Shown here in pieces: positions 38,128 to 45,878 of a stretch of DNA of 62,339 bases; the first letter of the stretch is position 1, and each line of letters opens with the position of its first letter. Source of the DNA: a virus. The DNA lies in the IMG/VR virus record IMGVR_UViG_3300045806_000066, positions 1 through 62,339 of that record; one strand, given 5' to 3'. The notes beneath the pieces are model-generated. The model made no database searches. It had not been told where the DNA came from and saw nothing but the letters and a program-made list of their open reading frames with translations. Position numbers and translations under genes: made by a program.

Positions 38128-39486
38128 TTACCCCCTTGGCCGGTAATCCGGCACGTACTCTAACCGCTTCTTATCGAACATGGCCGCTATCGGGCCCTTC
38201 TCTCCTGCGCGCATTTTCATCACGAGGATGTTGTCATTCCCGGTAAAAGCTCCGTCCGATCCTTCCTCTCGGTGTAGCCCGAGAGCCACATTCGCCGCCG
38301 CTTCCACGTCGCCGGATTCCTTGAAACTAATCATGGTCGGCATCTTGTTGATGTCGCCACCTTGAGGCCGTGCGAAATGGTGCAGGACGATCATCGCCAC
38401 AGGCTCCTCGTCGGCAAACCTGCGCAACGTCTCTATGGCGAAGTTCATGCGGTGCCGTTCATCTCCACCTGGACAACAGAACGAAAATGCCTTCAGGTGA
38501 TCGACCACGATCAAGTGCTCCCGCTCGTCTGCCATAAGTTGCCGTTTGTGCCGCTCCACCATCAGTCGCATCTTTGAGTAGAGTTTGGCCGGGGTGAGTC
38601 CTTTCGGCTTGTGAATCTGCATCGGCCATTGCGAGATAAGTGCTCCAGCCTCTTCGATGGCTAGCTTATCCTCTGGTGTGCGGTAACGCGGATCTCTGAG
38701 TTTCATCGGATGGACGCCCGACACGCTCGCCAAGTTGCGGCGCATCAGTTCGCTCTTACCCATCTCCAGCGAGAAGAAATCTACACGGTCGCCGCGCTTC
38801 GCGTTCTCGCGGCATATCTGCATCGCATAGGCTGTCTTACCACGCTCAGGCATGGCGCCGATGACCATGATCTCGTGTCGCCTGAGTCCCATAATCGAAC
38901 TGTCAAGGTCTGGAATACAGAGGGTGAGCCCAAGTAACTCGCGCTTTGATTCCGCCTCGACGTTCATCTCGTGCAGAGTAGTCATCACGTCATCGGCGAT
39001 GGTTGTTTCCTTCTCGGCGGTCTGAGCTTCGACGGCAACCGCATCCTGAATGATCTTGGAAATCAACTCGTCGCCAGTGATACTGGATTCCATCCCGGCC
39101 AGTTGCGCACGCTCGGCGAGACGAATCGCCGCTCGTACTTTGGCGCGGTCCTTCACAATCGCCATGTAATGTTTTGGCGGGTAGATCGTATTCAGCCGGT
39201 CGGCCATATCCCAGAGGTAGGCCGCCCCGCCGGAAGCCTCCAGAGTCTTATGCCGCGACATCCATTCCATCACCGTCGCCTGGTCGATCTTCTGCCCCGC
39301 CGCAATCACGTCGGCCATCGCGCAGAAGATGCGCGCGTTGCGGCCGTCGTCAAAATCCTCAGCGGTGAGCACTGCCGATATCTGACCCCATACCTCTCCA
39401 TCAAGCAACACCTTCCCGAGAAGCGAACGTTCAGCCTCGTGAGCTGCCGGCATCGTCGCGCTGAATGCTTCGGCGTGGGCGCTCAT
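38128..39486 (-). CDS. dnaB: Replicative DNA helicase, DnaB-like (452 aa)
   Basis: Residues about 10-110 match the DnaB N-terminal domain (HEAERSLLGKVLLDGEVWGQ). The RecA-like domain begins near residue 175, with Walker A GAMPERGKT near 210 and Walker B-type IVVDHL near 328. Downstream motifs follow, including LHHFARPQGG and LKMRAGEKGPIAAMFDKKRL-like sequence. The enzyme unwinds the fork as a hexamer. No primase or polymerase is seen, so it probably recruits the host replisome. Its start overlaps the initiator gene as ATGA, a typical initiator-helicase pair. Confidence 0.9.
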   Translation of the reverse strand: MSAHAEAFSATMPAAHEAERSLLGKVLLDGEVWGQISAVLTAEDFDDGRNARIFCAMADVIAAGQKIDQATVMEWMSRHKTLEASGGAAYLWDMADRLNTIYPPKHYMAIVKDRAKVRAAIRLAERAQLAGMESSITGDELISKIIQDAVAVEAQTAEKETTIADDVMTTLHEMNVEAESKRELLGLTLCIPDLDSSIMGLRRHEIMVIGAMPERGKTAYAMQICRENAKRGDRVDFFSLEMGKSELMRRNLASVSGVHPMKLRDPRYRTPEDKLAIEEAGALISQWPMQIHKPKGLTPAKLYSKMRLMVERHKRQLMADEREHLIVVDHLKAFSFCCPGGDERHRMNFAIETLRRFADEEPVAMIVLHHFARPQGGDINKMPTMISFKESGDVEAAANVALGLHREEGSDGAFTGNDNILVMKMRAGEKGPIAAMFDKKRLEYVPDYRPRG

Positions 39487-40373
39487 GCTTCACCCCGGAG
39501 TATGCGGCGGGTCACTTCGCCTGGGTTCTCTGCGCGCGGTGTGGTTTTACCGTTGGCTCCGCAGGTTTTCAGGTACCCGCCCGATTCCAGCCAGCCCTTT
39601 TTACCCTGCTTAAATGATCCGCCATTGAGCGGAGTTGACTCGTAGGCTTGCCACCGTCTCACGATCTCTTCGGCCGCTGTCGTCGCCGAGATCTTCTCGG
39701 CACCCACCAGTTTCTCGACGCACTCGGTCGCCAGCACCCACATTCGCTGGCCAGAGAGTCCGAGTTCTTCCTGCACTTTACGGCTGGCTTCGGCGGGGTT
39801 GAAATCTCCAATCAGGAGGTTCCCTTCTCTTTCCTGATTCCTGATTCCTGATTCCTGATTAGGCGAAGGCTTTACGGAAGGCTTTACGGAAGGCTTTACG
39901 GAAGGCTTTACGGAAGGCTTTACGGAAGGCTTTACGGAATTAAGGCGAAAAGCGTCCGCAAAGTGTTGACCTAACTGCATAAGGAACTCTTCGATATAGG
40001 ATATCGCTCGGTCTTTTAATTCACATGGAGGAATGAATTGAAGTTCAGTCACCCATGCTCTAACTACATTCGGAGATGCTGGTGGGTTGTGTCGTAAAGC
40101 GTTCGGAAGCCATAACACACAGGCTTTCCAGTCGGCTTCAACCATGCCTTTTCCGAAGGCTTCGCCAAAGGCTTTATCGAAGGCTTCCTGTGTCCACCCG
40201 AGAGATTCGGCAAGTGATCCTCGGCCGACGCGGCATAGTCCAGGGATGACGGATGTATGTGGACCGGTGAGCAGATAGAGCCAAAGTCCTTGACCGCTTG
40301 GTGGCATCGGCGAGAGCGCCACAAACTTGTCGTCTGTCCATGTTCCAACTTCAACCTTACGGTAGCGGCTCAT
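39483..40373 (-). CDS. Replication initiator, O/DnaD-like (296 aa)
   Basis: Residues 1-120 (MSRYRKVEVGTWTDDKFVAL ... SVIPGLCRVGRGSLAESLGW) resemble the winged-helix N-terminal domain of phage replication initiators of the O/DnaD type. A low-complexity hinge follows, made of six V-K-P-S repeats and a Gln/Glu/Arg stretch (about 146-180), then a C-terminal helical domain that should contact the helicase. I chose the ATG six bases after AAAGG. A promoter and a leader hairpin lie upstream. Its coding sequence holds tandem repeats that could be the origin, as in lambda O. Confidence 0.75.
   Translation of the reverse strand: MSRYRKVEVGTWTDDKFVALSPMPPSGQGLWLYLLTGPHTSVIPGLCRVGRGSLAESLGWTQEAFDKAFGEAFGKGMVEADWKACVLWLPNALRHNPPASPNVVRAWVTELQFIPPCELKDRAISYIEEFLMQLGQHFADAFRLNSVKPSVKPSVKPSVKPSVKPSVKPSPNQESGIRNQEREGNLLIGDFNPAEASRKVQEELGLSGQRMWVLATECVEKLVGAEKISATTAAEEIVRRWQAYESTPLNGGSFKQGKKGWLESGGYLKTCGANGKTTPRAENPGEVTRRILRGEA
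39831..39858. repeat. 7-bp tandem repeat, four units
   Basis: TTCCTGA is repeated four times. Its length is not a multiple of three, so the four units encode different residues. Conservation of DNA rather than protein is therefore likely. It stands eight bases from the 12-bp array. Confidence 0.85.
39867..39938. repeat. 12-bp iteron-like array, six units, inside the initiator gene
   Basis: Six perfect copies of AGGCTTTACGGA (TCCGTAAAGCCT on the coding strand) encode V-K-P-S repeats. Perfect DNA identity, including silent positions, within a replication initiator gene is the arrangement of the lambdoid origin, where iterons in gene O bind the O protein. AT-richer sequence follows at 39940-39990. 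It is a candidate replication origin. Confidence 0.7.
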
Positions 40374-40397
40374 TCCCATCCTTTCGCAAGTAAGGCA

Positions 40398-40426
40398 GGA
40401 GAGGGATGCTTGCGAACACCCCTCCC
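40398..40426 (-). promoter_or_regulatory. Hairpin in the leader of the initiator mRNA
   Basis: On the minus strand GGGGAGGGGTG and CATCCCTCTCC pair around an 8-base loop with some wobble. It lies between the promoter and the ribosome-binding site of the initiator gene. No T tract follows, so it may tune mRNA stability or translation. Confidence 0.45.
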
Positions 40427-40490
40427 CACTTATCATCGTCTGCGGGATCAGCGCAGAAGCCCGGCGTCGGCCTGGCGACTCGACACCTCC

Positions 40491-40519
40491 ACCATACTAC
40501 CCGACCCGCGCCCGGTCAA
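40491..40519 (-). promoter_or_regulatory. Leftward promoter for the initiator-helicase genes
   Basis: On the minus strand TTGACC, 17 bases, TATGGT. It lies in the 142-base gap upstream of the initiator gene and overlaps the end of the 60-aa gene. It would allow replication genes to be expressed apart from the recombination genes upstream. Confidence 0.6.
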
Positions 40520-40698
40520 CGGTCATTCGTCGCCTGTACCAGCGCGCTCAGCGCCGCCCCAGCCTGCGCCGCCTTGATGTGCCAGGAGTGGTGCAAGTCC
40601 ATCCCGGTACCGCACACCAGCGCCCCGCAGGTCGCGCACTGGTACAGCGGATCGGACATTCGGATCGGTGGATTAGGAAACCGCTCACTTACCGGCAT
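40516..40698 (-). CDS. Small zinc-binding-like protein (60 aa)
   Basis: YQCATCGALVCGTGMDLHHS followed by W-H-I contains CxxC and a His pair, a C2H2-like motif seen in many short phage proteins with the pattern CxxCGALV..LHxxWH. An alternative ATG at 40659 lacks a ribosome-binding site. It overlaps the Fis-like gene by 14 bases. Function is unknown. Confidence 0.6.
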   Translation of the reverse strand: MPVSERFPNPPIRMSDPLYQCATCGALVCGTGMDLHHSWHIKAAQAGAALSALVQATNDR

Positions 40699-40909
40699 TG
40701 GACACCCCCAACAGTTTCATCTTCCGCGCCAACGAGTTCCGGTGGATGTCCAGGTACACCGCCGTCTGGCTGATGTTCCCGCCATTCACGCGCAAGGCGG
40801 CCTCGATGTACTTCCGTTCGACCAGATTCAGCGCGTCGGCAAACGGAACTTTGACCAGAAGCGCGAACTCGACGTACTCGACCGCCTTTTGCGACAGAAA
40901 AGCACTCAT
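40685..40909 (-). CDS. Fis-family helix-turn-helix protein (74 aa)
   Basis: VERKYIEAALRVNGGNISQT then AVYLDIHRNSLARKMKLLGV is an almost textbook Fis-type HTH (HTH_8), as at the C-terminus of NtrC-class activators. A short N-terminal helix could dimerise it. It may bend DNA at the nearby origin or regulate the replication promoter just downstream. It overlaps neighbours on both sides. Confidence 0.85.
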   Translation of the reverse strand: MSAFLSQKAVEYVEFALLVKVPFADALNLVERKYIEAALRVNGGNISQTAVYLDIHRNSLARKMKLLGVSNAGK

Positions 40910-41133
40910 GCCGCCGTCTCCTTAATCTTCTCGTATACGGCATCCTTCGCCTGCCGGTAGCCAATCAGGTGCTTGATCTGCACCAATTGCTCGCCCGCCT
41001 CCAGCCGCTTGTAGATGTCTCCAGCAACCTCGCGCCGATGGGCCGCCAGCAGCGCCAGAAGGTATTCGCGGGTCACTGAGTAGTCGCGGCAAGTTCCGAG
41101 GTGGTGCGTCAGGAATTCCTTATCGGTTTGCAT
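40906..41133 (-). CDS. Small helical protein (75 aa)
   Basis: GGAG six bases before the ATG supports the start reading MQTDKEFLTHHLGTCRDYSV. The rest is helical (REVAGDIYKRLEAGEQLVQI; KDAVYEKIKETAA). Its stop overlaps the Fis-like start as ATGA. Function is unknown. Confidence 0.6.
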   Translation of the reverse strand: MQTDKEFLTHHLGTCRDYSVTREYLLALLAAHRREVAGDIYKRLEAGEQLVQIKHLIGYRQAKDAVYEKIKETAA

Positions 41134-41518
41134 CGGCGTCTCCGTCCAGCGCGGCAAGGATGGCATTGATTTCTTTGCGGTCATATCCAGCCTCGTCCAA
41201 CTTCTCCCGCCGGGGATCGACTGGCGCGGGGAGCAGGGCGGCGTTGCGGCGCTCGATGAACGCCCGTATCAAGCGGTGGGCATATTCGCGTCTTCCACTA
41301 ATAGACGGAATATCGAGCAACCTAAACAGTGATTCTACTTCCTCTTCGGTTGGCATCTCCCACTTGGCTTGCAGGTAGGGAGCAATTGCAATCACGTCGC
41401 CACACAGGCGTGTACGTTCAGTTGCAGACAATTCACCGTACTGCTTGCGGTGCGGAAGTCTACGCGCTCCTGTCTTAATCGCTGCCTCGATCTGCTCTTT
41501 GCTGAGTTCAATCATCAT
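41120..41518 (-). CDS. Helical protein of unknown function (132 aa)
   Basis: The start is one of two adjacent ATGs, the first overlapping the previous stop as ATGA. The product has two helical parts (ATERTRLCGDVIAIAPYLQA; PTEEEVESLFRLLDIPSISG) and a charged C-terminus ending in a short UBA-like helix pair (EAGYDRKEINAILAALDGDA). Function is unknown. Confidence 0.6.
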   Translation of the reverse strand: MMIELSKEQIEAAIKTGARRLPHRKQYGELSATERTRLCGDVIAIAPYLQAKWEMPTEEEVESLFRLLDIPSISGRREYAHRLIRAFIERRNAALLPAPVDPRREKLDEAGYDRKEINAILAALDGDADANR

Positions 41519-41787
41519 GCTTCCTTTCGTCCGTAAAGTTCTTGCCATTCGGCCAACCGCTGCTGTCCGTTCTTCTCGGACTTTGCTGCGTTGGCCTTCG
41601 CTTTGAGCCCGCGCTGTGCTCGTACCTCGTCACACCAAACTTTATAGGGAAAGTAACGCCGCTCACCGAACGGGTAAGCCGCGAACAGTGCAGCGCGGAT
41701 CTGCTTCTCCGTTGCACCCGTGTCCCGGCAATCCTGCAGTACCTTCGCAATGATCGGCCGCGCCGTGTCCCGCCATGAGTGAGGCAT
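41515..41787 (-). CDS. Conserved small phage protein (90 aa)
   Basis: MPHSWRDTARPIIAKVLQDC with EKQIRAALFAAYPFGERRYF and PYKVWCDEVRAQRG matches a family of short proteins I have seen in many phages and prophages (MPHSWRxxARPIIxxVL ... PYKxWLxE). Function is not established. GGAGTAACA precedes the ATG. It follows the ASCH gene by two bases. Confidence 0.7.
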   Translation of the reverse strand: MPHSWRDTARPIIAKVLQDCRDTGATEKQIRAALFAAYPFGERRYFPYKVWCDEVRAQRGLKAKANAAKSEKNGQQRLAEWQELYGRKEA

Positions 41788-41789
41788 TG

Positions 41790-42188
41790 TTACTCCAGAA
41801 TCCAATTCCACAAACCAAGGTGCCCGGTGACCGATGGGCGGTCTTTGACCACTTCGACAAACTCCAGAAACCACGCGAAGCGGCCATCGGAGTAGTCCCC
41901 AAACGCGAGCTCTTGTGCAGTTAGTTTCCCTCGCACATCTTCCGTTCTACGACAACCCATGAGTTTCACAATGCACAACACTTGGCCCCGCGGGTACTCG
42001 TAGTCAGGGCCGAGCAACACGCTCACAGGAGGCTCTTGGCTAAATTCCTTGGCGTAACCGGGGAAACCTTTGGCCGCATGGATAGCAAGTGGCCCCGTAT
42101 ATCGCGTAGCCCATGACCGCGTTTCGATACGCTTCGCTTTCAACTCCACCAAAGTTGCCCACGGCTGCGTTAGTGTGAGTGCTTTCAT
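41790..42188 (-). CDS. ASCH-domain protein (132 aa)
   Basis: MKALTLTQPWATLVELKAKR then IETRSWATRYTGPLAIHAAK is the ASCH/PUA-like opening. RFAWFLEFVEVVKDRPSVTG then HLGLWNW closes the barrel as in the family. ASCH domains bind RNA or modified nucleobases. The GGGGAGG ribosome-binding site lies in a pair of competing hairpins, so expression may be switchable. It lies between recombination genes and small replication genes. Confidence 0.85.
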   Translation of the reverse strand: MKALTLTQPWATLVELKAKRIETRSWATRYTGPLAIHAAKGFPGYAKEFSQEPPVSVLLGPDYEYPRGQVLCIVKLMGCRRTEDVRGKLTAQELAFGDYSDGRFAWFLEFVEVVKDRPSVTGHLGLWNWILE

Positions 42189-42196
42189 GTTGAATT

Positions 42197-42236
42197 CCTC
42201 CCCGGTTAAATCGGGGGAGCCGTCCAAGCCTCCCCC
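42197..42236 (-). promoter_or_regulatory. Competing-hairpin leader of the ASCH gene
   Basis: On the minus strand GGGGGAG ... CTCCCCC (42236 to 42213) can form a 7-bp hairpin, while the same C run can instead pair as CCCCG-ATTTAAC-CGGGG (42216 to 42200), hiding the Shine-Dalgarno GGGGAGG. The two structures share four bases and exclude each other. This is the layout of a translational switch; a ligand or protein is unknown, but the ASCH product itself is a candidate. Confidence 0.55.
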
Positions 42237-42255
42237 ATCTGCGCACACTGGCCGC

Positions 42256-43371
42256 CTATGCTGACGGTTCAGAGTCTAGATTGTCTGCCCACGCTCCCGA
42301 CTCCACGCACGCGATTACCTTGTCGTAGTCGGCCACGGTGATATCGTTCGACGATTCGTAGCCAAAGTGAGCCAGAGTGCGGTGCTTGTCGTCGTCGGTC
42401 ATGTTCTGCTTCCCGCAGAAAGTATGCCAGCGGGTGACCTGTTCCTTAGTGATCTTGGCACCCTTCACCTTGTTGAGTACGGTCTCGGCGCGCGTCCCTC
42501 CTGCGGCCGCCTGCTTCTCTTCCGGCTTCTTGGTATCCTCGGCCGGTTTCCGCTCATCCATGATCTCGCGCCAGGTCGTCTCGCCATCCTTGAGCGCCGC
42601 GTACAGTGCGCGCAGGTCGAGCAGTTCCTTGGGTTCGAGGATTTCGATATCGTGTTTCAGATAGTCCTTGATCTGTGCGACGGTGACGCCCATCGCTCCG
42701 AAGGCGTCGAGAATCTTCCGCTTGGCCGCGTCCGGGTCTTCTGCGTCCTTCCGCTTCTGCGTGGCGATGATCTCATCCATCGCCTCATCCACCAGATCGC
42801 CGGGAACCAGCCGCAGCCCGAGGGTGCGGACGGCCTTCGAGATGAGCGCATTTTGTTTGTTGAGAATGTCATCATCGGTGCCTTCGAGGAGGTAGACCGG
42901 CTTCCCGTAGGAGTTGAGGCGCTGACGGAGAACCACGTCGCCATCCTTATAGCTGCTGCGCTCGATGGTCTTCTGAATGGTAACGTCTTGCGAATACGGC
43001 ACGTTGCTCTCAATGTCGGTAACCGAGACCCGGACGATGCGGCGCTCGCGGTCATCAAATACCGTGATCGTTTCCACGGCGACGTTGGTCATGCAACGAA
43101 TCGCGGCCTCCGCAAACCGAATGCTCGGACCTTCGATGCCCTTACCCACCGGCTTCCGGTAGCGGGCGACTTCCGCGAAATGCGGACGCTTGCACTCCTT
43201 CATCAACTTCTCACGCACCACATCGAGGTCGCGGGGATGCTGCAGCGCCACGATGTAGCGCGCTTCAATGAGCGCCTTTGCTTGCGCGGCGAGAACCATG
43301 CTGCTGGTTTCCGTCTGCTGCACGATGGCGGTGGACTGCGGTTTCAGAATTGCTGTCTCGGACGTTGACAT
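42256..43371 (-). CDS. Probable single-strand annealing recombination protein (371 aa)
   Basis: Residues about 25-215 (ALIEARYIVALQHPRDLDVV; GPSIRFAEAAIRCMTNVAVE; YLLEGTDDDILNKQNALISK) match a family that I have repeatedly seen beside YqaJ exonucleases in phages. The C-terminal part has a UBA-like helix pair and an acidic linker, then a short domain. By analogy with Bet/RecT it should anneal single-stranded DNA exposed by the exonuclease. That function is inferred from context, as I cannot show the fold. GGAGA lies upstream; it follows the exonuclease by two bases. Confidence 0.65.
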   Translation of the reverse strand: MSTSETAILKPQSTAIVQQTETSSMVLAAQAKALIEARYIVALQHPRDLDVVREKLMKECKRPHFAEVARYRKPVGKGIEGPSIRFAEAAIRCMTNVAVETITVFDDRERRIVRVSVTDIESNVPYSQDVTIQKTIERSSYKDGDVVLRQRLNSYGKPVYLLEGTDDDILNKQNALISKAVRTLGLRLVPGDLVDEAMDEIIATQKRKDAEDPDAAKRKILDAFGAMGVTVAQIKDYLKHDIEILEPKELLDLRALYAALKDGETTWREIMDERKPAEDTKKPEEKQAAAGGTRAETVLNKVKGAKITKEQVTRWHTFCGKQNMTDDDKHRTLAHFGYESSNDITVADYDKVIACVESGAWADNLDSEPSA

Positions 43372-43373
43372 TG

Positions 43374-44396
43374 CTATCTCTCCTTGGCAAACCACGCCCG
43401 GCAATATGCGGAGCGTTCGGTCGGCTTGGAACAGGTTTCAATGATGCGTTGAATTACCTCATTGGCATCCTGTGCGCGCCCCTTGACGAAGGCGGACAGT
43501 TCGGCAAACGCCGTTTTGTAGTCGGTAGTGACGGAAGGCGTTGAGCGGACAATTCCAATCTTGCCGAGTTCGGTCTTGCTTCCGTCGGAATCGCCAAGTA
43601 GCGCGAACAGGTGATTCTTTTCCATCTGCTCAGCCGCTTCCGCTTCCTTCTTGCGAGCCTGCGCCATCTTCAACAGGAGCGCGTGCTCGCTGATATCCGG
43701 CGTACAGGGCACCAGGTTGCCGTTGCCGATGGAGAACTTGCGGGCCAGGTATCTGCCGTAGGCTTCGCTCTCGTCGATCGGTGGCGGCACCTGAGTGAGA
43801 ACGTGGTCGTTCCAGAAGGCACGGCCAGCCTCAATGAGTGCCTTCACCAGCCCGTCATCGCGCTCCACGCGGTAGGACTGGAGCGAGTTACCGGCGAACA
43901 GGACGGCGATATTCCACGCCTTGTATCCGGTCACGGCCATGTACCACATGACCTGAATCAAATACTGCTCAGGAACTTGGTCAGTGCCAGGCGTTCCCCA
44001 CTCGTCCGACTTGCGGCCGGAACACTTACACTCCCACCCGCAAAGAAACTGCGGCATCAGCCCGTCCGGGGTGCCTAGCATCCAAGGTTCCTCGCCGATG
44101 ACGATGGTCTGATCCTTCCACGGCTTCGAGCGCGGAAACAGAGCGGCAATATCCTTGGGCGCCGTCACGTCCACATCGAAGCGAATGGCGTACCGCTCGC
44201 GGATCAGCGGCTCAAGCGCCGAACCCCAAAATAGCAACTCCTTGTCCAATTCAGGAAATCCTCCCGGGTTGATCTTGCCCTCGTAGATCTCGATTGGCCG
44301 CTTCCAGGGTGACAGGCCGACGATGGCCGCAAGGTCTGTACCACCTAGACCATCGGCCCGCGCGGTCATAAACGATTCTTGCTCTTCGTTAATCAT
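43374..44396 (-). CDS. YqaJ-type recombination exonuclease (340 aa)
   Basis: The domain runs from LGGTDLAAIVGLSPWKRPIE (about 17-37) through GTPDGL (about 108) to WECKCSG (about 120), the D...E-x-K catalytic core of lambda-exonuclease-like YqaJ proteins. EQYLIQVMWYMAVTGYKAWN is the conserved Gln-helix. It degrades the 5' strand at DNA ends and hands single strands to the adjacent annealing protein. A helical C-terminal region follows. Length is usual. Confidence 0.9.
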   Translation of the reverse strand: MINEEQESFMTARADGLGGTDLAAIVGLSPWKRPIEIYEGKINPGGFPELDKELLFWGSALEPLIRERYAIRFDVDVTAPKDIAALFPRSKPWKDQTIVIGEEPWMLGTPDGLMPQFLCGWECKCSGRKSDEWGTPGTDQVPEQYLIQVMWYMAVTGYKAWNIAVLFAGNSLQSYRVERDDGLVKALIEAGRAFWNDHVLTQVPPPIDESEAYGRYLARKFSIGNGNLVPCTPDISEHALLLKMAQARKKEAEAAEQMEKNHLFALLGDSDGSKTELGKIGIVRSTPSVTTDYKTAFAELSAFVKGRAQDANEVIQRIIETCSKPTERSAYCRAWFAKER

Positions 44397-44407
44397 GACG
44401 CTTCCTT

Positions 44408-45577
44408 TCAGTACGTTACGGTTACGTGCGGCACTTCGCCGGCTGCGATCATATCGACGATCTTCTTCGCCGTGTCATCATCGAACCCGGCGGCCATGAT
44501 CGCGGTAATCATCTGGTTGTGAACGCGGGCGCGAATCCTGCGATTGGCTTCCCGCTTCTCGTTTAATATCCGTTCTGCTTCCGCCGCGGCCGCAACGCGC
44601 TCCCGCTCACGCTGCACGGCCGCTGCCTTCTCCTGCTCAGCCCGCTTCTCGGCGGCGATGCGATCCTGTTCGGCCTTCTCGATAGCGGCCAGCCGGTCAC
44701 GTTCGGCCTTGGCAACCGCCTCCAGGCGTTCACCTTCCGCGCGAATAGCCCGTTGTTCGGCTTCAATCTTGTCCTTGATAGCCTTTTCTTTGGCGGCCCT
44801 CTCCACCTCCTCACGCCGCTTAGCTTCGCTCTCCAGCCGCACGCGCTCAGCTACTGCATCGCGCTCGGCTTTCTCTTCGGCCGCGATACGCTTCCGTTCG
44901 GCAACCGCTTCCGCCTCCTCCCGCGCCAGCCGCGCAATGTTCGCCTCGTGCTCCTTCTGCGCGCGCTCGGCTGCTTCCTTACGGTGCCGTTCCAGTTCGG
45001 CCCGGTCGGCGTCGGCCTGCTGAGCGGCGGCCAACATCGGACGCAACTTTTGCAAGGATTCGGACTTAGCGAGAGCGGCGCGGCGGGTGAATTCCTCCAT
45101 GTCGCTCACGTCGTAGGCTTCAAGTTCCTCGATCTTGGCCGCGATAGATGCCGTCGGTAGCCCTTGGCAGTTCCCGGCGAGCGTCAGGTACTCAATGCGG
45201 ACTTCCAGAGCGGCGACACGATCCTTCTCCGCCTGCTCCCACTCGGTCAGCGGCGCGCGTACCTCTTTCTGCAAAGCCTCCAGTTCGTCCCAGATACGAG
45301 AACCTTCCTTGTCGATGACGGCCAGCCGCTTCTTCTCATCGGATACCAGTGCCTTGCGCTGGCTGTCGATGAACGTGCGGGACCGGGCAAGCTGGTACGC
45401 CAGCGATGCCAGTTCCTTGCGGTCGTCGGACTTGCTGATATCGAGCGATGCGGCGCGAGCACGGGACTCGGCTTTGATGCGGTCCAGCATCGGGTCAATC
45501 GCGCCCGGCTGAAACAGTTGGACAGCGGTCAACTTCTCGATGGTTACCAGTGCGGTATCCTGCGGTGTCGTGCTCAC
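44408..45577 (-). CDS. Long coiled-coil protein (389 aa)
   Basis: Residues about 40-130 and 180-350 are near-continuous charged helix rich in Glu, Lys, Arg and Ala (for example RLEAVAKAERDRLAAIEKAE), a TolA- or SMC-arm-like coiled coil. The C-terminal 45 residues (RVHNQMITAIMAAGFDDDTA) form a small domain. Similar proteins are frequent next to phage recombination genes. GTG start overlapping the RHH stop. A structural or DNA-organising role is possible. Confidence 0.7.
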   Translation of the reverse strand: MSTTPQDTALVTIEKLTAVQLFQPGAIDPMLDRIKAESRARAASLDISKSDDRKELASLAYQLARSRTFIDSQRKALVSDEKKRLAVIDKEGSRIWDELEALQKEVRAPLTEWEQAEKDRVAALEVRIEYLTLAGNCQGLPTASIAAKIEELEAYDVSDMEEFTRRAALAKSESLQKLRPMLAAAQQADADRAELERHRKEAAERAQKEHEANIARLAREEAEAVAERKRIAAEEKAERDAVAERVRLESEAKRREEVERAAKEKAIKDKIEAEQRAIRAEGERLEAVAKAERDRLAAIEKAEQDRIAAEKRAEQEKAAAVQRERERVAAAAEAERILNEKREANRRIRARVHNQMITAIMAAGFDDDTAKKIVDMIAAGEVPHVTVTY

Positions 45578-45756
45578 AGCGTCACCCCTTCCTTTTCCGC
45601 GAGTTCCTTGAGAGCCGCCCTTATCGTATCGCTCTCGTTTAGTTCGTACCCGTTATCATCCTTGAGTTGACGACGTAGCTGGCAGAGTACCTTGTACTCC
45701 GCTGGCGTTATCCGTGCGCTCACCACTTCCATCTTCTTGGCAGGTCGTTTATTCAT
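45574..45756 (-). CDS. Ribbon-helix-helix DNA-binding protein (60 aa)
   Basis: EVVSARITPAEYKVLCQLRR then LNESDTIRAALKELAEKEGV gives the strand-helix-helix pattern of the RHH (Arc/MetJ/CopG) fold, with a basic N-terminus. Such proteins are dimeric repressors. It is the first gene of the leftward operon and lies beside AT-rich inverted repeats, so autoregulation of both divergent operons is likely. Confidence 0.8.
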   Translation of the reverse strand: MNKRPAKKMEVVSARITPAEYKVLCQLRRQLKDDNGYELNESDTIRAALKELAEKEGVTL

Positions 45757-45783
45757 AGCAAAAGCATCGTAGCATGATTGTTG

Positions 45784-45834
45784 TTTACAATTTCACTTTA
45801 TTTGTAAATAAATTTACAGAATGAGAGTATGATG
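45784..45834. promoter_or_regulatory. Divergent regulatory region with TTTACAA/TTGTAAA repeats
   Basis: TTTACAA at 45784, TTGTAAA at 45802 and TTTACA at 45813 form inverted and direct repeats in an AT-rich island. TATGAT at 45828 may serve as a rightward -10, but no well-spaced -35 is seen. The repeats could be operators for the adjacent RHH protein. The 122-base gap holds no gene. Confidence 0.45.
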
Positions 45835-45878
45835 ATTTGGAAAGTTGTAGCGCCCTACAGGGCCGGGAGGAGAGGGAT

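Noticed and set aside
39831-39938. CRISPR array
   Set aside because: The repeats are short, directly adjacent and without spacers, and they encode part of a protein.
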